Assembly: GCF_019799965.1 (NCBI RefSeq)
Contig: NZ_JABGCJ010000003.1
Location: forward strand, 434,001 to 498,000
Reading direction: 5' to 3'
Source of the DNA: Modestobacter italicus
GTDB taxonomy: Bacteria > Actinomycetota > Actinomycetes > Mycobacteriales > Geodermatophilaceae
DNA length: 64,000 bases
Position 1 is the first letter of the stretch; each line of letters opens with the position of its first letter. A program made the position numbers and the translations under genes. The notes under the pieces are model-generated. The model had not been told where the DNA came from. It did not search any database and saw only the letters and a list, made by a program, of their open reading frames with translations. This document shows positions 8,258-17,433 of the stretch, piece by piece.

Positions 8258-9069
8258 TCAGCGGTCGACGCGGTCCTGCCAGCGGAAGGTGCGGACGCAC
8301 AGCAGCAGGCCGATCACGCACCAGGCGGCCAGCACCAGCGCGACCCGGCCCAGCTCCCAGCTGCCGGCGGGCTCCTGGGCGGCCAGGGCGTCGGGCAGGA
8401 AGACCGAGCGCAGCCCCTGCGCCATCCACTTGAGCGGGAACACCGCGGCGACCGTCTGCAGCCAGGTCGGCACCTCGCTGAACTGGAAGAACACCCCGGA
8501 GATGAACTGCAGGACGAGCGCCACCGGGGTGACGGTCGCCGAGGCCGAGCGGCCGTTGCGGGCCAGGCTCGAGATGGCGATGCCCAGCAGCGTGCAGGCC
8601 GCCGAGCCCAGGGCCGCGACCCAGGCGAAGGTCAGCCAGCCGGGGCCCGAGGGCAGGTCGATGTCGTAGAACACCGCGCCGATCGCCAGCAGGATGGCCA
8701 CGATCGCCACCGTGACGACGAAGACCTGCACGACCTTGCCGACGAAGTAGGCGCTCTTGGGCATGGGCGTGCCGGCCAGCCCCTTGAGCGTGCCGTCGCT
8801 GCGCTCGGTGGCGATGCCGATCGCCATGTTCTGCAGGCTCGCGCCGAGGATGCCGGCCGCGATCACCCCGGCCATGAAGTACTGGGTGAAGCTGACCCCG
8901 CTGCCCAGGTCGTAGTCCAGCACGGCGCCGAACACCAGCAGCAGGATCACCGGGAAGAACAGCGTGAAGACGACGGACTCGCGCTGCCGGAAGAACTCCT
9001 TGAGCTCCACCCCGGCCCGGGTCCGGCAGACCCGGGCGATCGACGGGAGCGGGCGCACGGTGACGGCGG

Positions 9070-9073
<4 letters not shown>
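8258..9073 (-). CDS. ABC-2 type transporter permease
   Basis: A 271-aa membrane protein with about six hydrophobic segments; the first (V-V-F-T-L-F-F-P-V-I-L-L-L-V-F-G) starts near residue 35. Architecture matches ABC-2 permeases, which export drugs, lipids or polysaccharides. The sequence R-S-D-G-T-L-K-G-L-A-G-T-P is typical of the cytoplasmic loop that contacts the ATPase. Its ATG overlaps the ATPase stop by 4 nt, so the two form one exporter. The substrate cannot be told. No functional tie to nucleoside salvage is evident. Confidence 0.9.
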
Positions 9074-9924
<851 letters not shown>

Positions 9925-9937
9925 CGGCCGCCTCTCG

Positions 9938-9980
9938 GGTCCCGCCGCGAGCCTGCGAGTGGTGGGGAGGAGGCGGTCCT
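9938..9980. repeat. Dispersed intergenic hairpin element, copy 2
   Basis: CCGCCGC (9942-9948), the same 10-nt loop as copy 1, and GTGGTGG (9959-9965) with one base changed. It lies directly upstream of the ABC ATPase start, where it would be in the 5' leader, unlike copies 1 and 3, which follow genes. Confidence 0.75.
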
Positions 9981-10069
9981 TCTGCACGAGCGGTCAGTGT
10001 CCTCCACCCACCTGTGCGCCCGCGCCACCCCTCCCCCGGCGATCACGGCCAGGAGGAGGCGGGCGGGGA

Positions 10070-11353
10070 TCAGGCGGTGATGCGGTCCAGGAGCAGCGGG
10101 AGGGGCTGGTCGGCGGTGTCGATGCCGATGGCGCCCTCCAGGGCCTCCAGGGCGCGGGGGATGCGGGCGACGTCGTCGGTCTGCAGCTCGAGCAGCGGCT
10201 GACCGGCGGTCACCTGCTCCCCCACGCCCGCGGTCCAGACGACCCCGGCCGCGGCGGACACCGGGTCCTCCTTGCGGGCCCGGCCGGCGCCCAGCCGCCA
10301 GGCGGCCACGCCGAGGGCGTAGGCGTCCAGCCGGGTCAGCGTGCCGCTGGCCGGCGCGGTCACCACGTGCCGCTCGGCCGGCTGCGGCAGCGGTGCGTCC
10401 GGGTCACCGCCCTGGGCGCGGATCATCCGGCGCCAGACGTCCATCGCCCGGCCGTCGGCCAGGGCGTCGGCGGGGTCGACGTCGTCCCGGCCCACGCCGG
10501 CCAGCATCTCCCGGGCCAGCGCCAGGGTCAGTTCCACGACGTCGGCCGGACCGCCACCGGCCAGCACCTCCACCGACTCGGCCACCTCGACGCCGTTGCC
10601 GGCGCTGCGGCCCAGCGGGCGGTCCATCGCGGTCACCAGTGCGACGGTGTTGACCCCGGCCGCCTCGCCCAGTCCGACCATGGTGCGGGCCAGCGTGCGG
10701 GCGTCGTCCGGGTCGCGCATGAACGCGCCCGAGCCGGTCTTGACGTCCAGCACCAGCGCGTCGGCGCCCTCGGCGATCTTCTTGCTCATGATCGAGCTGG
10801 CGATCAGCGGGATCGACTCGACCGTGCCGGTGACGTCGCGCAGCGCGTAGAGCACCTTGTCCGCCGGGGCGAGGTCGGCACCGGCGGCACAGATGACCGC
10901 TCCCACCTCGCGCAGCTGCTCGAGGTAGGCCTCCTCGTGCACGTCGGCGCGCCAGCCGGGGACCGCCTCCAGCTTGTCCAGCGTGCCGCCGGTGTGCCCC
11001 AGACCGCGGCCGGACAGCTGCGGTACGGCGACGCCGCAGGCGGCCACCAGGGGGGCCAGCGGCAGGGTGATCTTGTCGCCGACGCCGCCGGTGGAGTGCT
11101 TGTCCGCGGTCGGCCGGCCCAGCGAGGAGAGGTCCTTGCGGACGCCGGAGTCGATCATCGCCTGGGTCCACACAGCGAGCTCGTCACCGGACATCCCGCG
11201 GAAGAACACGGCCATGAGCAGCGCGCTCATCTGCTCGTCGGGCACCACGCGGTCGGTGTAGGCGCGGATCACCCAGCGGATCTGGTCGGCGGTCAGCGTC
11301 CGGCCGTCGCGCTTGGCGCGGATGACGTCGATCGCGTCGAAGGGCTGCGTCAT
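10070..11353 (-). CDS. deoA: Thymidine phosphorylase
   Basis: A 427-aa enzyme that cleaves thymidine or deoxyuridine with phosphate to base and 2-deoxyribose-1-phosphate. The glycosyltransferase-3 phosphate-binding signature is seen (K-H-S-T-G-G-V-G-D-K near residue 85), followed by the G-L-G-H-T-G-G-T-L-D-K-L-E signature and the M-S-K-K-I-A-E-G loop. ATG 11353 overlaps the cytidine deaminase stop by 4 nt, so the two are coupled. Cdd supplies deoxyuridine for it; the sugar product feeds DeoC after isomerisation by a phosphopentomutase not in this window. Confidence 0.95.
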   Translation of the reverse strand: MTQPFDAIDVIRAKRDGRTLTADQIRWVIRAYTDRVVPDEQMSALLMAVFFRGMSGDELAVWTQAMIDSGVRKDLSSLGRPTADKHSTGGVGDKITLPLAPLVAACGVAVPQLSGRGLGHTGGTLDKLEAVPGWRADVHEEAYLEQLREVGAVICAAGADLAPADKVLYALRDVTGTVESIPLIASSIMSKKIAEGADALVLDVKTGSGAFMRDPDDARTLARTMVGLGEAAGVNTVALVTAMDRPLGRSAGNGVEVAESVEVLAGGGPADVVELTLALAREMLAGVGRDDVDPADALADGRAMDVWRRMIRAQGGDPDAPLPQPAERHVVTAPASGTLTRLDAYALGVAAWRLGAGRARKEDPVSAAAGVVWTAGVGEQVTAGQPLLELQTDDVARIPRALEALEGAIGIDTADQPLPLLLDRITA

Positions 11354-11790
11354 GCTCGCTCGGCCGCCTCGACCGCGCCGCCGGCAGAGCGCGTGGCGGC
11401 AGCCGTGAGGTCGTCGGGCCCGAACGCGTCGGGCAGCACCTCGCTCATCGGCACGATGCCCAGCGACACCGTCTCGATGAGCATGTCGCGGCCCCCGTGC
11501 TCCCAGAGCAGCTGCCGGCAGCGCCCGCAGGGCATCAGCGGCTGCCCGTCGCCGCCGACGCAGGCCACCGCGACCAGCCGGCCGCCGCCGGTGCGGGCCA
11601 GGTCGCTGACCATGCCGCACTCGGCGCACAGCCCCAGGCCGTAGGAGGCGTTCTCCACGTTGCAGCCGGTGACCACCCGGCCGTCGTCCACCAGGCCGGC
11701 GACCCCCACCGGGAACTGCGAGTACGGCGCGTAGGCGTGGGTCATGGCCTCGCGGGCCCGGGTGCGCAGCGCGTCCCAGTCGACGTCCAT
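11350..11790 (-). CDS. cdd: Cytidine deaminase
   Basis: A small tetrameric-type deaminase of 146 aa that converts cytidine and deoxycytidine to uridine and deoxyuridine. Zinc and catalytic motifs: C-N-V-E-N-A-S-Y, C-A-E-C with the catalytic Glu between cysteines, and P-C-G-R-C-R-Q. ATG 11790 overlaps the upstream permease stop by one base and the stop overlaps deoA by four, placing it firmly inside the uptake operon. Confidence 0.95.
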   Translation of the reverse strand: MDVDWDALRTRAREAMTHAYAPYSQFPVGVAGLVDDGRVVTGCNVENASYGLGLCAECGMVSDLARTGGGRLVAVACVGGDGQPLMPCGRCRQLLWEHGGRDMLIETVSLGIVPMSEVLPDAFGPDDLTAAATRSAGGAVEAAERA

Positions 11791-13064
11791 CAGTGCTCTC
11801 CTCGTCGGTAGACCAGACCGTCGGCCTTCGGCATCCGCAGCCGTTGCGAGGCCAGCGAGAGCACCAGCAGCGTGGTCAGGTGCGGGGTGAAGGAGACGAT
11901 GCCCTCGGGCAGCTCGTCGACGGTGAGGAACCCGGCCAGCGCCGCGGCGGCGAAGGCCGCGGCGATCACCGACTGCACGTACCGGCGCCGGACGGCCTGC
12001 CAGATGGCCACGCCGGCCAGCAGCACGGCGATCAGGAGCAGCAGGGCGACGACGGCGGTGGGGCTGCGCAGCTGGAGGGCGTCGGAGAACCCGAACAGCC
12101 CCGCGCCCGCGGCCAGCCCACCGGGCCGCCAGTTGCCGAAGATCAGCGCGGCCAGGCCGATGAAGCCGCGGCCGCCGGTCTGGCCCTCGCGGTAGATGTT
12201 GGCGACGAATACCAGGAAGACGCCACCGAGCCCGGCGAGCGCGCCGGAGATGATCACGGCGACGTACTTGAGCCGGTAGACCGGCACGCCGAGGGAGTCC
12301 GCGGCCGCCGGGTTCTCCCCGCAGGAGCGCAGCCGGAGGCCGAACGCCGTGCGCCACAGCAGCAGGTAGGTGGCGGGGACGAGCAGCACCGCGAGCACGG
12401 TGAGCACCCCGACGCCGCTGGTGAAGCCGCGCAGGATGCCGGCGACGTCGGAGACCAGGAACCAGTGCTGCTGCTCGAGGTCACCCAGCAGGTCCGGCCC
12501 CGAGGACAGCACCGGCAGCGAGAAGCTCGGCGGCCGGTTCGACAGCGCCGGCGACTGGGTCACCCCGCCGCCGGCCGGGTTGTCGCTGAAGAACAGCTCG
12601 GAGAGGAACCGGACGACGCCGCCGGCCAGGATGTTGATCGCCACACCGGAGACGACGTGGTCGACCCCGAAGGTGACCGTGGCGATGGCGTGCAGCAGGC
12701 CGCCCACCGCGCCGAAGACCGCGCCACCGATCAGCGCGCCGGCCCAGCCCCACTGGTAGCCGGCCCAGCCGGCCCCCCAGGTGCCGAGGATCATCATCCC
12801 CTCGAGGCCGATGTTGACCACGCCGGCCCGCTCGGAGAAGAGACCACCGAGGGCGACCAGCCCCAGCGGGACGGCGAGCAGCAGTGCGGCGGAGAACGTC
12901 GAGGACGACGTCAGCGCCTGCTCACCGGAGATGACCCGGACCGCCGAGACCAGCACGAGCAGCCCGACCAGCAGCCAGGTGATCCGGCGCGCCCGGCCGC
13001 CGCCGAGCAGCAGCTCGGTGACCGGCCCCCGGCTCGGGGCAGAGGTGGTCGTCGCGGTGCTCAC
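11790..13064 (-). CDS. ABC nucleoside/simple-sugar permease 2
   Basis: A 424-aa multi-spanning permease of the BPD_transp_2 family (RbsC/NupQ-like), with about ten hydrophobic segments and the family loop C-G-E-N-P-A-A-A-D-S-L-G-V. The N-terminal 30 residues are hydrophilic. The start is GTG 13064, overlapping the permease 1 stop (GTGA). The same reading frame stays open upstream to 14303, which can mislead gene finders into one 837-aa protein. Together with permease 1, the ATPase and the BMP lipoprotein it forms a nucleoside importer, judged from adjacent cdd, deoA and add. Confidence 0.9.
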   Translation of the reverse strand: MSTATTTSAPSRGPVTELLLGGGRARRITWLLVGLLVLVSAVRVISGEQALTSSSTFSAALLLAVPLGLVALGGLFSERAGVVNIGLEGMMILGTWGAGWAGYQWGWAGALIGGAVFGAVGGLLHAIATVTFGVDHVVSGVAINILAGGVVRFLSELFFSDNPAGGGVTQSPALSNRPPSFSLPVLSSGPDLLGDLEQQHWFLVSDVAGILRGFTSGVGVLTVLAVLLVPATYLLLWRTAFGLRLRSCGENPAAADSLGVPVYRLKYVAVIISGALAGLGGVFLVFVANIYREGQTGGRGFIGLAALIFGNWRPGGLAAGAGLFGFSDALQLRSPTAVVALLLLIAVLLAGVAIWQAVRRRYVQSVIAAAFAAAALAGFLTVDELPEGIVSFTPHLTTLLVLSLASQRLRMPKADGLVYRRGEH

Positions 13065-14303
13065 TGCTGGCCTCCTCGGGTGCCGTCGGCGGCGCCGCTG
13101 CGCACGCCCGGTCCGGTGCCGGTGCCGACAGCGGCGCCGGGGTCCGGCGGCGGGCCGCCGGGGCCCTGGCCGCCGTCCGTGCTGCCGTCGCCGGAGGTCG
13201 GCGGGGCGGACTGGACGCCGCCGCGCTCGGCCTGCCGCCGGGTGATCCGGCGGGCGATCTCGTTGGCGACGACGACGGCCAGCACGATGGTGCCCTGGAT
13301 GATCGTGACGACCGAGGCGGGGATGCCCTCGAACTGCAGCGGGATCGCGGCGCGGTCCAGGAAGCCGAACAGCAGCGCACCCAGTGCGATGCCGACGGGT
13401 GAGTTGCGCCCCAGCAGCGCCACCGCGATGCCGAGGAAGCCCAGCCCGGTGGTGAACTCGGTGCCGTAGTGGTGCGAGCTGCCCAGCAGGTCGGGCAGGC
13501 CGATCAGCCCGGCGACCGCGCCGGAGATGAGCATCGTCTTGATCACCATGCCGCGGGCGTCCACCCCGCTGGCCGTCGCCGCCGACGGCGACATGCCGGT
13601 CGCCCGCAGGTCGAAGCCGAAGCGGGTCCGCTTCACCAGCACCGCGATCACGATCCCGGCGACGGCCGCCACCAGCAGGAAGCCGTACAGCTCCGAGCGC
13701 GGCTCGGCCAGGCCCAGCGCACCGAAGACGCCGTTGAGCCCGGGGAACCAGCCGGACTCGGGGATGTCCGCGGTGGTGATGATCGACGCGCCCGGCTCGC
13801 TGCCCCGCAGCGGCCCGGTGAGCAGGAAGGACGCCAGCCCCAGCGCGATGAAGTTGAGCATGATCGAGCTGATCACCTCGCTCACGCCCCGGGTGACCTT
13901 CAGGACGGCGACGATCCCGGCCCAGAAGGCGCCCACCAGCATCGCGACCACGATGATCAGCAGCACGTGCAGCGGGGCCGGCAGCGCGACGGCGGCACCG
14001 GCCGCGGCCGACAGGATGGTGGCGAGCCGGTACTGGCCCTCCACGCCGCTGTTGGACAGCCCCATCCGGAAGGCCACCGAGACGGCCAGGCCGGCGAGGA
14101 ACAGCGGCACGGCCCGGTTGAGGATCACGACCATGGCCTGGGTCTGCTGCGACGGGCTGTCCCCGACAGTCGAGCATGACCTCGACCGCGCGGAGCGGGT
14201 TCTCCCCGATCAGCACGATGACCAGTGCGGAGATGGCCAGCGCGACGACGATGGCCAGCACCGGCGCCAGCAGCGCGGTGCCCAGGCGGCGCAGGGTGCT
14301 CAC
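13061..14303 (-). CDS. ABC nucleoside permease 1, apparent 1-nt frameshift near the N-terminus
   Basis: The first about 46 codons from GTG 14303 encode a hydrophilic start and the first membrane helix, ending A-V-E-V-M-L-D. The remainder of a BPD_transp_2 permease (from G-D-S-P-S-Q-Q-T-Q-A-M-V-V-I-L-N onward) lies in the next frame and runs to 13061. The junction is at 14165-14170, where TGTC stands in place of a single codon. Removing one base would give a continuous protein of about 413 aa with a Pro/Gly-rich tail. Without correction, translation could only restart at internal ATG 14134, losing the first helix. The intact surrounding operon makes a sequencing error or recent mutation likely. 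GTG overlaps the ATPase stop by 4 nt. Confidence 0.8.
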
Positions 14304-15835
14304 GCGGCACCTGCCGTGCTGGCGGCGCCGGTCATGTGGGTGCCCAGCTCCTCCGGTGTGAGCCTCGCCGGGTCCAGCGTGGCGACCAGGCGCCCGCGGA
14401 GCATGACGTGCAGCGTGTCCGACAGGCCGATCAGCTCGTCGAGGTCCGCTGAGACCAGCACGATCCCCATCCCCTCCGCGCGGGCGTCCTTGAGCAGCTC
14501 CCAGATGACCGACTGCGCGCCGACGTCGACGCCGCGGGTCGGGTGGGCGGCGATGAGCAGCCGCGGCCGGGCGCTCATCTCCCGCCCGACGATCAGCTTC
14601 TGCTGGTTGCCACCGGACAGCGCCATGGCGGCGGTGTCCGGGCCGGGTGCCCGGACGTCGTACTCGCGCATGATCCGCGCGGTGTCGGCGCGAGCGCCCT
14701 TGCGGTCGATGAAGGCGCCCTTCACCGCCGGGGGGCGGGTCTGGTGCCCGAGGATCCGGTTCTCCCAGAGCGGGGCCTCCAGCAGCATGCCCTGCCGGTG
14801 CCGGTCCTCGGGGATGAAGCCCAGCCCCTGCTCACGGCGGTGCCGGGTCGACCAGGCGGTGATGTCATCGGCGCCCAGCAGGACGGTTCCGGAGCTGAGC
14901 GGCCGCAGCCCCATGATCGCGTCCACCAGCTCGGCCTGGCCGTTGCCCTCGACGCCTGCGATGCCCACGACCTCGCCCTCGCGGACGGTCAGCGAGACGT
15001 CGTCCACCGCGGGACGGCCGCCGGGCGCGGCGACGCTCACCTCGCGCAGCTGCAGCACTGCGGTCTCCCGGACGGTGGAGTCGCGCTTCTGGGCCACGGG
15101 CAGCTCGGCGCCGACCATCAGCTCGGCCAGCTGCTTGGCCGTGGTGGTCGCCGGGTCGGCGGTGCCGACGGTGGTGCCCCGGCGGATCACGGTGATCGAG
15201 TCGGCGACCTTGCGCACCTCGTCGAGCTTGTGCGAGATGAAGATGACGGTCAGGCCCTCGCGCTTGAGCTCGGCGAGGTTGCCGAACAGCTCGTCGACCT
15301 CCTGCGGCACCAGCACGGCGGTCGGCTCGTCGAGGATCAGCGTGCGGGCGCCGCGGTAGAGCACCTTGGCGATCTCGACGCGCTGCCGGTCACCGACGCC
15401 GAGCTCCTCCACCAGGGTGTCGGGGTCCAGCCCCAGGGCGTAGGCGTCGGAGATCTCCCGGATGCGGCGCCGGGCCTCGGCGCGGTCCAGCCGGCCGCCC
15501 CTGGTGGGCTCGCTGCCCAGGACGACGTTCTCCAGCACGGTGAAGTTGTCGGCCAGCATGAAGTGCTGGTGGACCATGCCGATCCCGGCCTCGATCGCGT
15601 CGGCCGGGCTGCGGAAGCTCACCGGGCGGCCGTCGACGAGGATCTCGCCCTCGTCCGGGCGGTGCATGCCGTAGAGGGTCTTCATCAGCGTCGACTTGCC
15701 GGCGCCGTTCTCCCCCACGATCGCGTGCACCTCACCGCGGTGGACCCGCAGCTGGATGTCGGAGTTGGCCACCACGCCGGGGAAGCGCTTGGTGATGCCG
15801 CGGAGCTCGACCGCGAGCGGTGCCGACTCGGTCAA
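14300..15835 (-). CDS. ABC nucleoside/sugar importer ATP-binding protein (two ATPase domains)
   Basis: A tandem ATPase of 511 aa in the RbsA/NupO family. Domain 1 has G-E-N-G-A-G-K-S-T and L-I-L-D-E-P-T-A-V-L; domain 2 has the usual degenerate Walker A (G-V-E-G-N-G-Q-A-E) and A-L-S-G-G-N-Q-Q-K, with a divergent Walker B (L-L-I-A-A-H-P-T-R-G). TTG 15835 is chosen because GAGGAG stands 6 nt before it; the frame upstream is low-complexity. A hairpin at 15881-15903 precedes the ribosome site. It follows the BMP lipoprotein gene after a terminator-like hairpin, so transporter subunits may be made at lower level than the binding protein. Confidence 0.92.
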   Translation of the reverse strand: MTESAPLAVELRGITKRFPGVVANSDIQLRVHRGEVHAIVGENGAGKSTLMKTLYGMHRPDEGEILVDGRPVSFRSPADAIEAGIGMVHQHFMLADNFTVLENVVLGSEPTRGGRLDRAEARRRIREISDAYALGLDPDTLVEELGVGDRQRVEIAKVLYRGARTLILDEPTAVLVPQEVDELFGNLAELKREGLTVIFISHKLDEVRKVADSITVIRRGTTVGTADPATTTAKQLAELMVGAELPVAQKRDSTVRETAVLQLREVSVAAPGGRPAVDDVSLTVREGEVVGIAGVEGNGQAELVDAIMGLRPLSSGTVLLGADDITAWSTRHRREQGLGFIPEDRHRQGMLLEAPLWENRILGHQTRPPAVKGAFIDRKGARADTARIMREYDVRAPGPDTAAMALSGGNQQKLIVGREMSARPRLLIAAHPTRGVDVGAQSVIWELLKDARAEGMGIVLVSADLDELIGLSDTLHVMLRGRLVATLDPARLTPEELGTHMTGAASTAGAA

Positions 15836-15954
15836 CGGGGACTCCTCGGGGGACCGGCGTGGGTTGCGCGGGATGGGCCGCCGGCCGGAGGTCTTCCGGC
15901 CGGGGGTGGTTCTCGGGTGTCGTCGTCCGACGCGCAGACGGTACACACGGAAAA

Positions 15955-15993
15955 CGGCGGGCTCGGGGGCGTGTGCCGCCCCCGAGCCCGCCG
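15955..15993 (-). terminator. Terminator after the BMP lipoprotein gene
   Basis: Perfect 16-bp stem: CGGCGGGCTCGGGGGC (15955-15970) pairs with 15978-15993 around a 7-nt loop. On the minus strand it is followed by TTTTCC. It sits 27 nt after the lipoprotein stop and ahead of the ATPase gene, so partial termination would favour the binding protein. Confidence 0.8.
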
Positions 15994-16020
15994 CTGCCCG
16001 TGCTGCTCAGGGCGAGCGTG

Positions 16021-17091
16021 TCACGGGGTGGTGGGAACCGTGATGGACCCGTCGACGATCTGCTGGCGGTAGTCCTCGACGACGTCGGCGATGTCGTCGA
16101 TGTAGCCACCGGAGGTGGACAGGCCGACGCCATCGGACTCCAGGTCGTAGACGACGTCCGTGCCGCCCTCGGCCTCGTCGTTGGCGACGGAGAGGATGGA
16201 CTCCATGACCGCGTTGTCGACGCGCTTGATCATCGAGGTCATGATCACGGCCTGCTGCTCCGGCGAGGCGGTCTGCCACTGGTCGGAGTCGACGCCGATG
16301 GCGCGCTTGTTGGCCTCGACGGCCGCCTGGAACACGCCCTCGCCCGAGCCACCAGCGGCGTGGAAGACGATGTCCGCGCCGTTCTGGTAGAAGCCCTGGG
16401 CCACGCTGTAGCCGCGGTCCGGGGCGCCGAAGCCGCTGAAGTCACCGGCCGGGGACAGGTACTGGCTCTGGATGGTGATGTCCGGGTTGACCGCGCGGGC
16501 CCCGGCCTCGAAGCCGGCCTGGAACTTCTCGATCAGCGGGCTCTGCACGCCACCGACGAAGCCGATGTTGTCGGTCTCGGTCTTCGACGCCGCGGCCACG
16601 CCCGCCAGGAAGGAGCCCTGCTCCTCGGCGAACAGCAGGCCGGTGACGTTGTCGCCCTTGGCGCCGTCGGCGTTGGAGCCGTCGACCTGGGCGAAGGTGA
16701 CGTCCGGGAAGTCCTGGGAGACGTCGGCGATGATCTCGTCGTAGTTGAAGCCGACGGCGATCACCGGGTCGTAGCCCTGCTCGGCCAGCTGGGTGAGCAG
16801 CTCGCCGCGGTTGGAGGCGTCGTCGTTGGGCGACAGCGTCTGGACGTTGTCCTCCATCGACAGGCCGAGCTCCTCGACGGCGGCCTCGACCCCAGCGTAG
16901 GCGGAGTCGTTGAACGACTTGTCGCCACGGCCCCCGGTGTCGAAGGCCAGTCCGATCATGAGCTCGTCGTTGCCGCCGCTGCCGCTGCCGCCGCCCGAAC
17001 CGCTGTCGCTCTCGTCGCTGGCGCAGGCCGCCAGGGCCATGCTGCCGGCCAGCAGCAGTGCTGCGGCCTTCATCCCACGCACTCGGCGCAA
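16021..17091 (-). CDS. BMP/PnrA-family nucleoside-binding lipoprotein
   Basis: A 356-aa exported solute-binding protein. The N-terminus has basic residues, a hydrophobic stretch and the lipobox L-A-A-C, so it is anchored to the outer face of the membrane by an acylated cysteine. A Gly/Ser linker follows. The mature domain begins I-G-L-A-F-D-T-G-G-R-G-D-K-S-F-N-D, the BMP-family signature. TTG 17091 is chosen: GGAG lies 6 nt before it and the six codons to the internal ATG add positive charges. It is first in the nucleoside importer cluster. Purine or general nucleoside specificity is inferred from the downstream catabolic genes. Confidence 0.92.
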   Translation of the reverse strand: MRRVRGMKAAALLLAGSMALAACASDESDSGSGGGSGSGGNDELMIGLAFDTGGRGDKSFNDSAYAGVEAAVEELGLSMEDNVQTLSPNDDASNRGELLTQLAEQGYDPVIAVGFNYDEIIADVSQDFPDVTFAQVDGSNADGAKGDNVTGLLFAEEQGSFLAGVAAASKTETDNIGFVGGVQSPLIEKFQAGFEAGARAVNPDITIQSQYLSPAGDFSGFGAPDRGYSVAQGFYQNGADIVFHAAGGSGEGVFQAAVEANKRAIGVDSDQWQTASPEQQAVIMTSMIKRVDNAVMESILSVANDEAEGGTDVVYDLESDGVGLSTSGGYIDDIADVVEDYRQQIVDGSITVPTTP

Positions 17092-17433
17092 GACGGTCTC
17101 CTCTCTCAGAGGACCCCCGCCGACCCGTGGTCGGTGCGAGTCCCGGTGCGGTGTGTTCCAGGCTTCCCCCGCCGTCCGGCTCCCCCGCGCGAGCGGGGCG
17201 CCAGGCGACGGCGACCCCGGCACGCTAACCGCGGGGCCGACGCGGGTGACCTGTCGCAGAACGGATAGAGACCCGATCGTTGCCAACGGGCGACACCGGG
17301 CCGCTCCAAGCGCCTCCCGGTGAGACCGCGACCACACCGGGTCGGTCCGGCCGGCCACCTGGGACGGGCCCGGCGGTCGGTCCGGGGCGGGCGTGCTCGG
17401 AACAGCGCCGCCGGGCGGGTTAGCGTGCCGGTC
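17092..17433. other. Intergenic region between divergent bmp and DD-carboxypeptidase genes
   Basis: No open frame here looks coding. It should hold the promoter of the nucleoside importer cluster. On the minus strand TAGCGT (17227-17222) is a possible -10 box about 130 nt before the start; no good -35 or operator palindrome was recognised. The right end contains the DD-carboxypeptidase -10 box. Confidence 0.4.
17421..17426 (+). promoter_or_regulatory. -10 box, leaderless DD-carboxypeptidase mRNA
   Basis: TAGCGT ends 7 nt before ATG 17434, the spacing at which transcription starts on the start codon itself. No Shine-Dalgarno sequence intervenes. Confidence 0.55.

Noticed and set aside
11790-14303. 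A single 837-codon open frame on the minus strand
   Set aside because: It joins the first helix of permease 1, an out-of-frame shadow of the rest of permease 1, and all of permease 2. Family alignment and GTGA overlaps show two separate genes with one frameshift.
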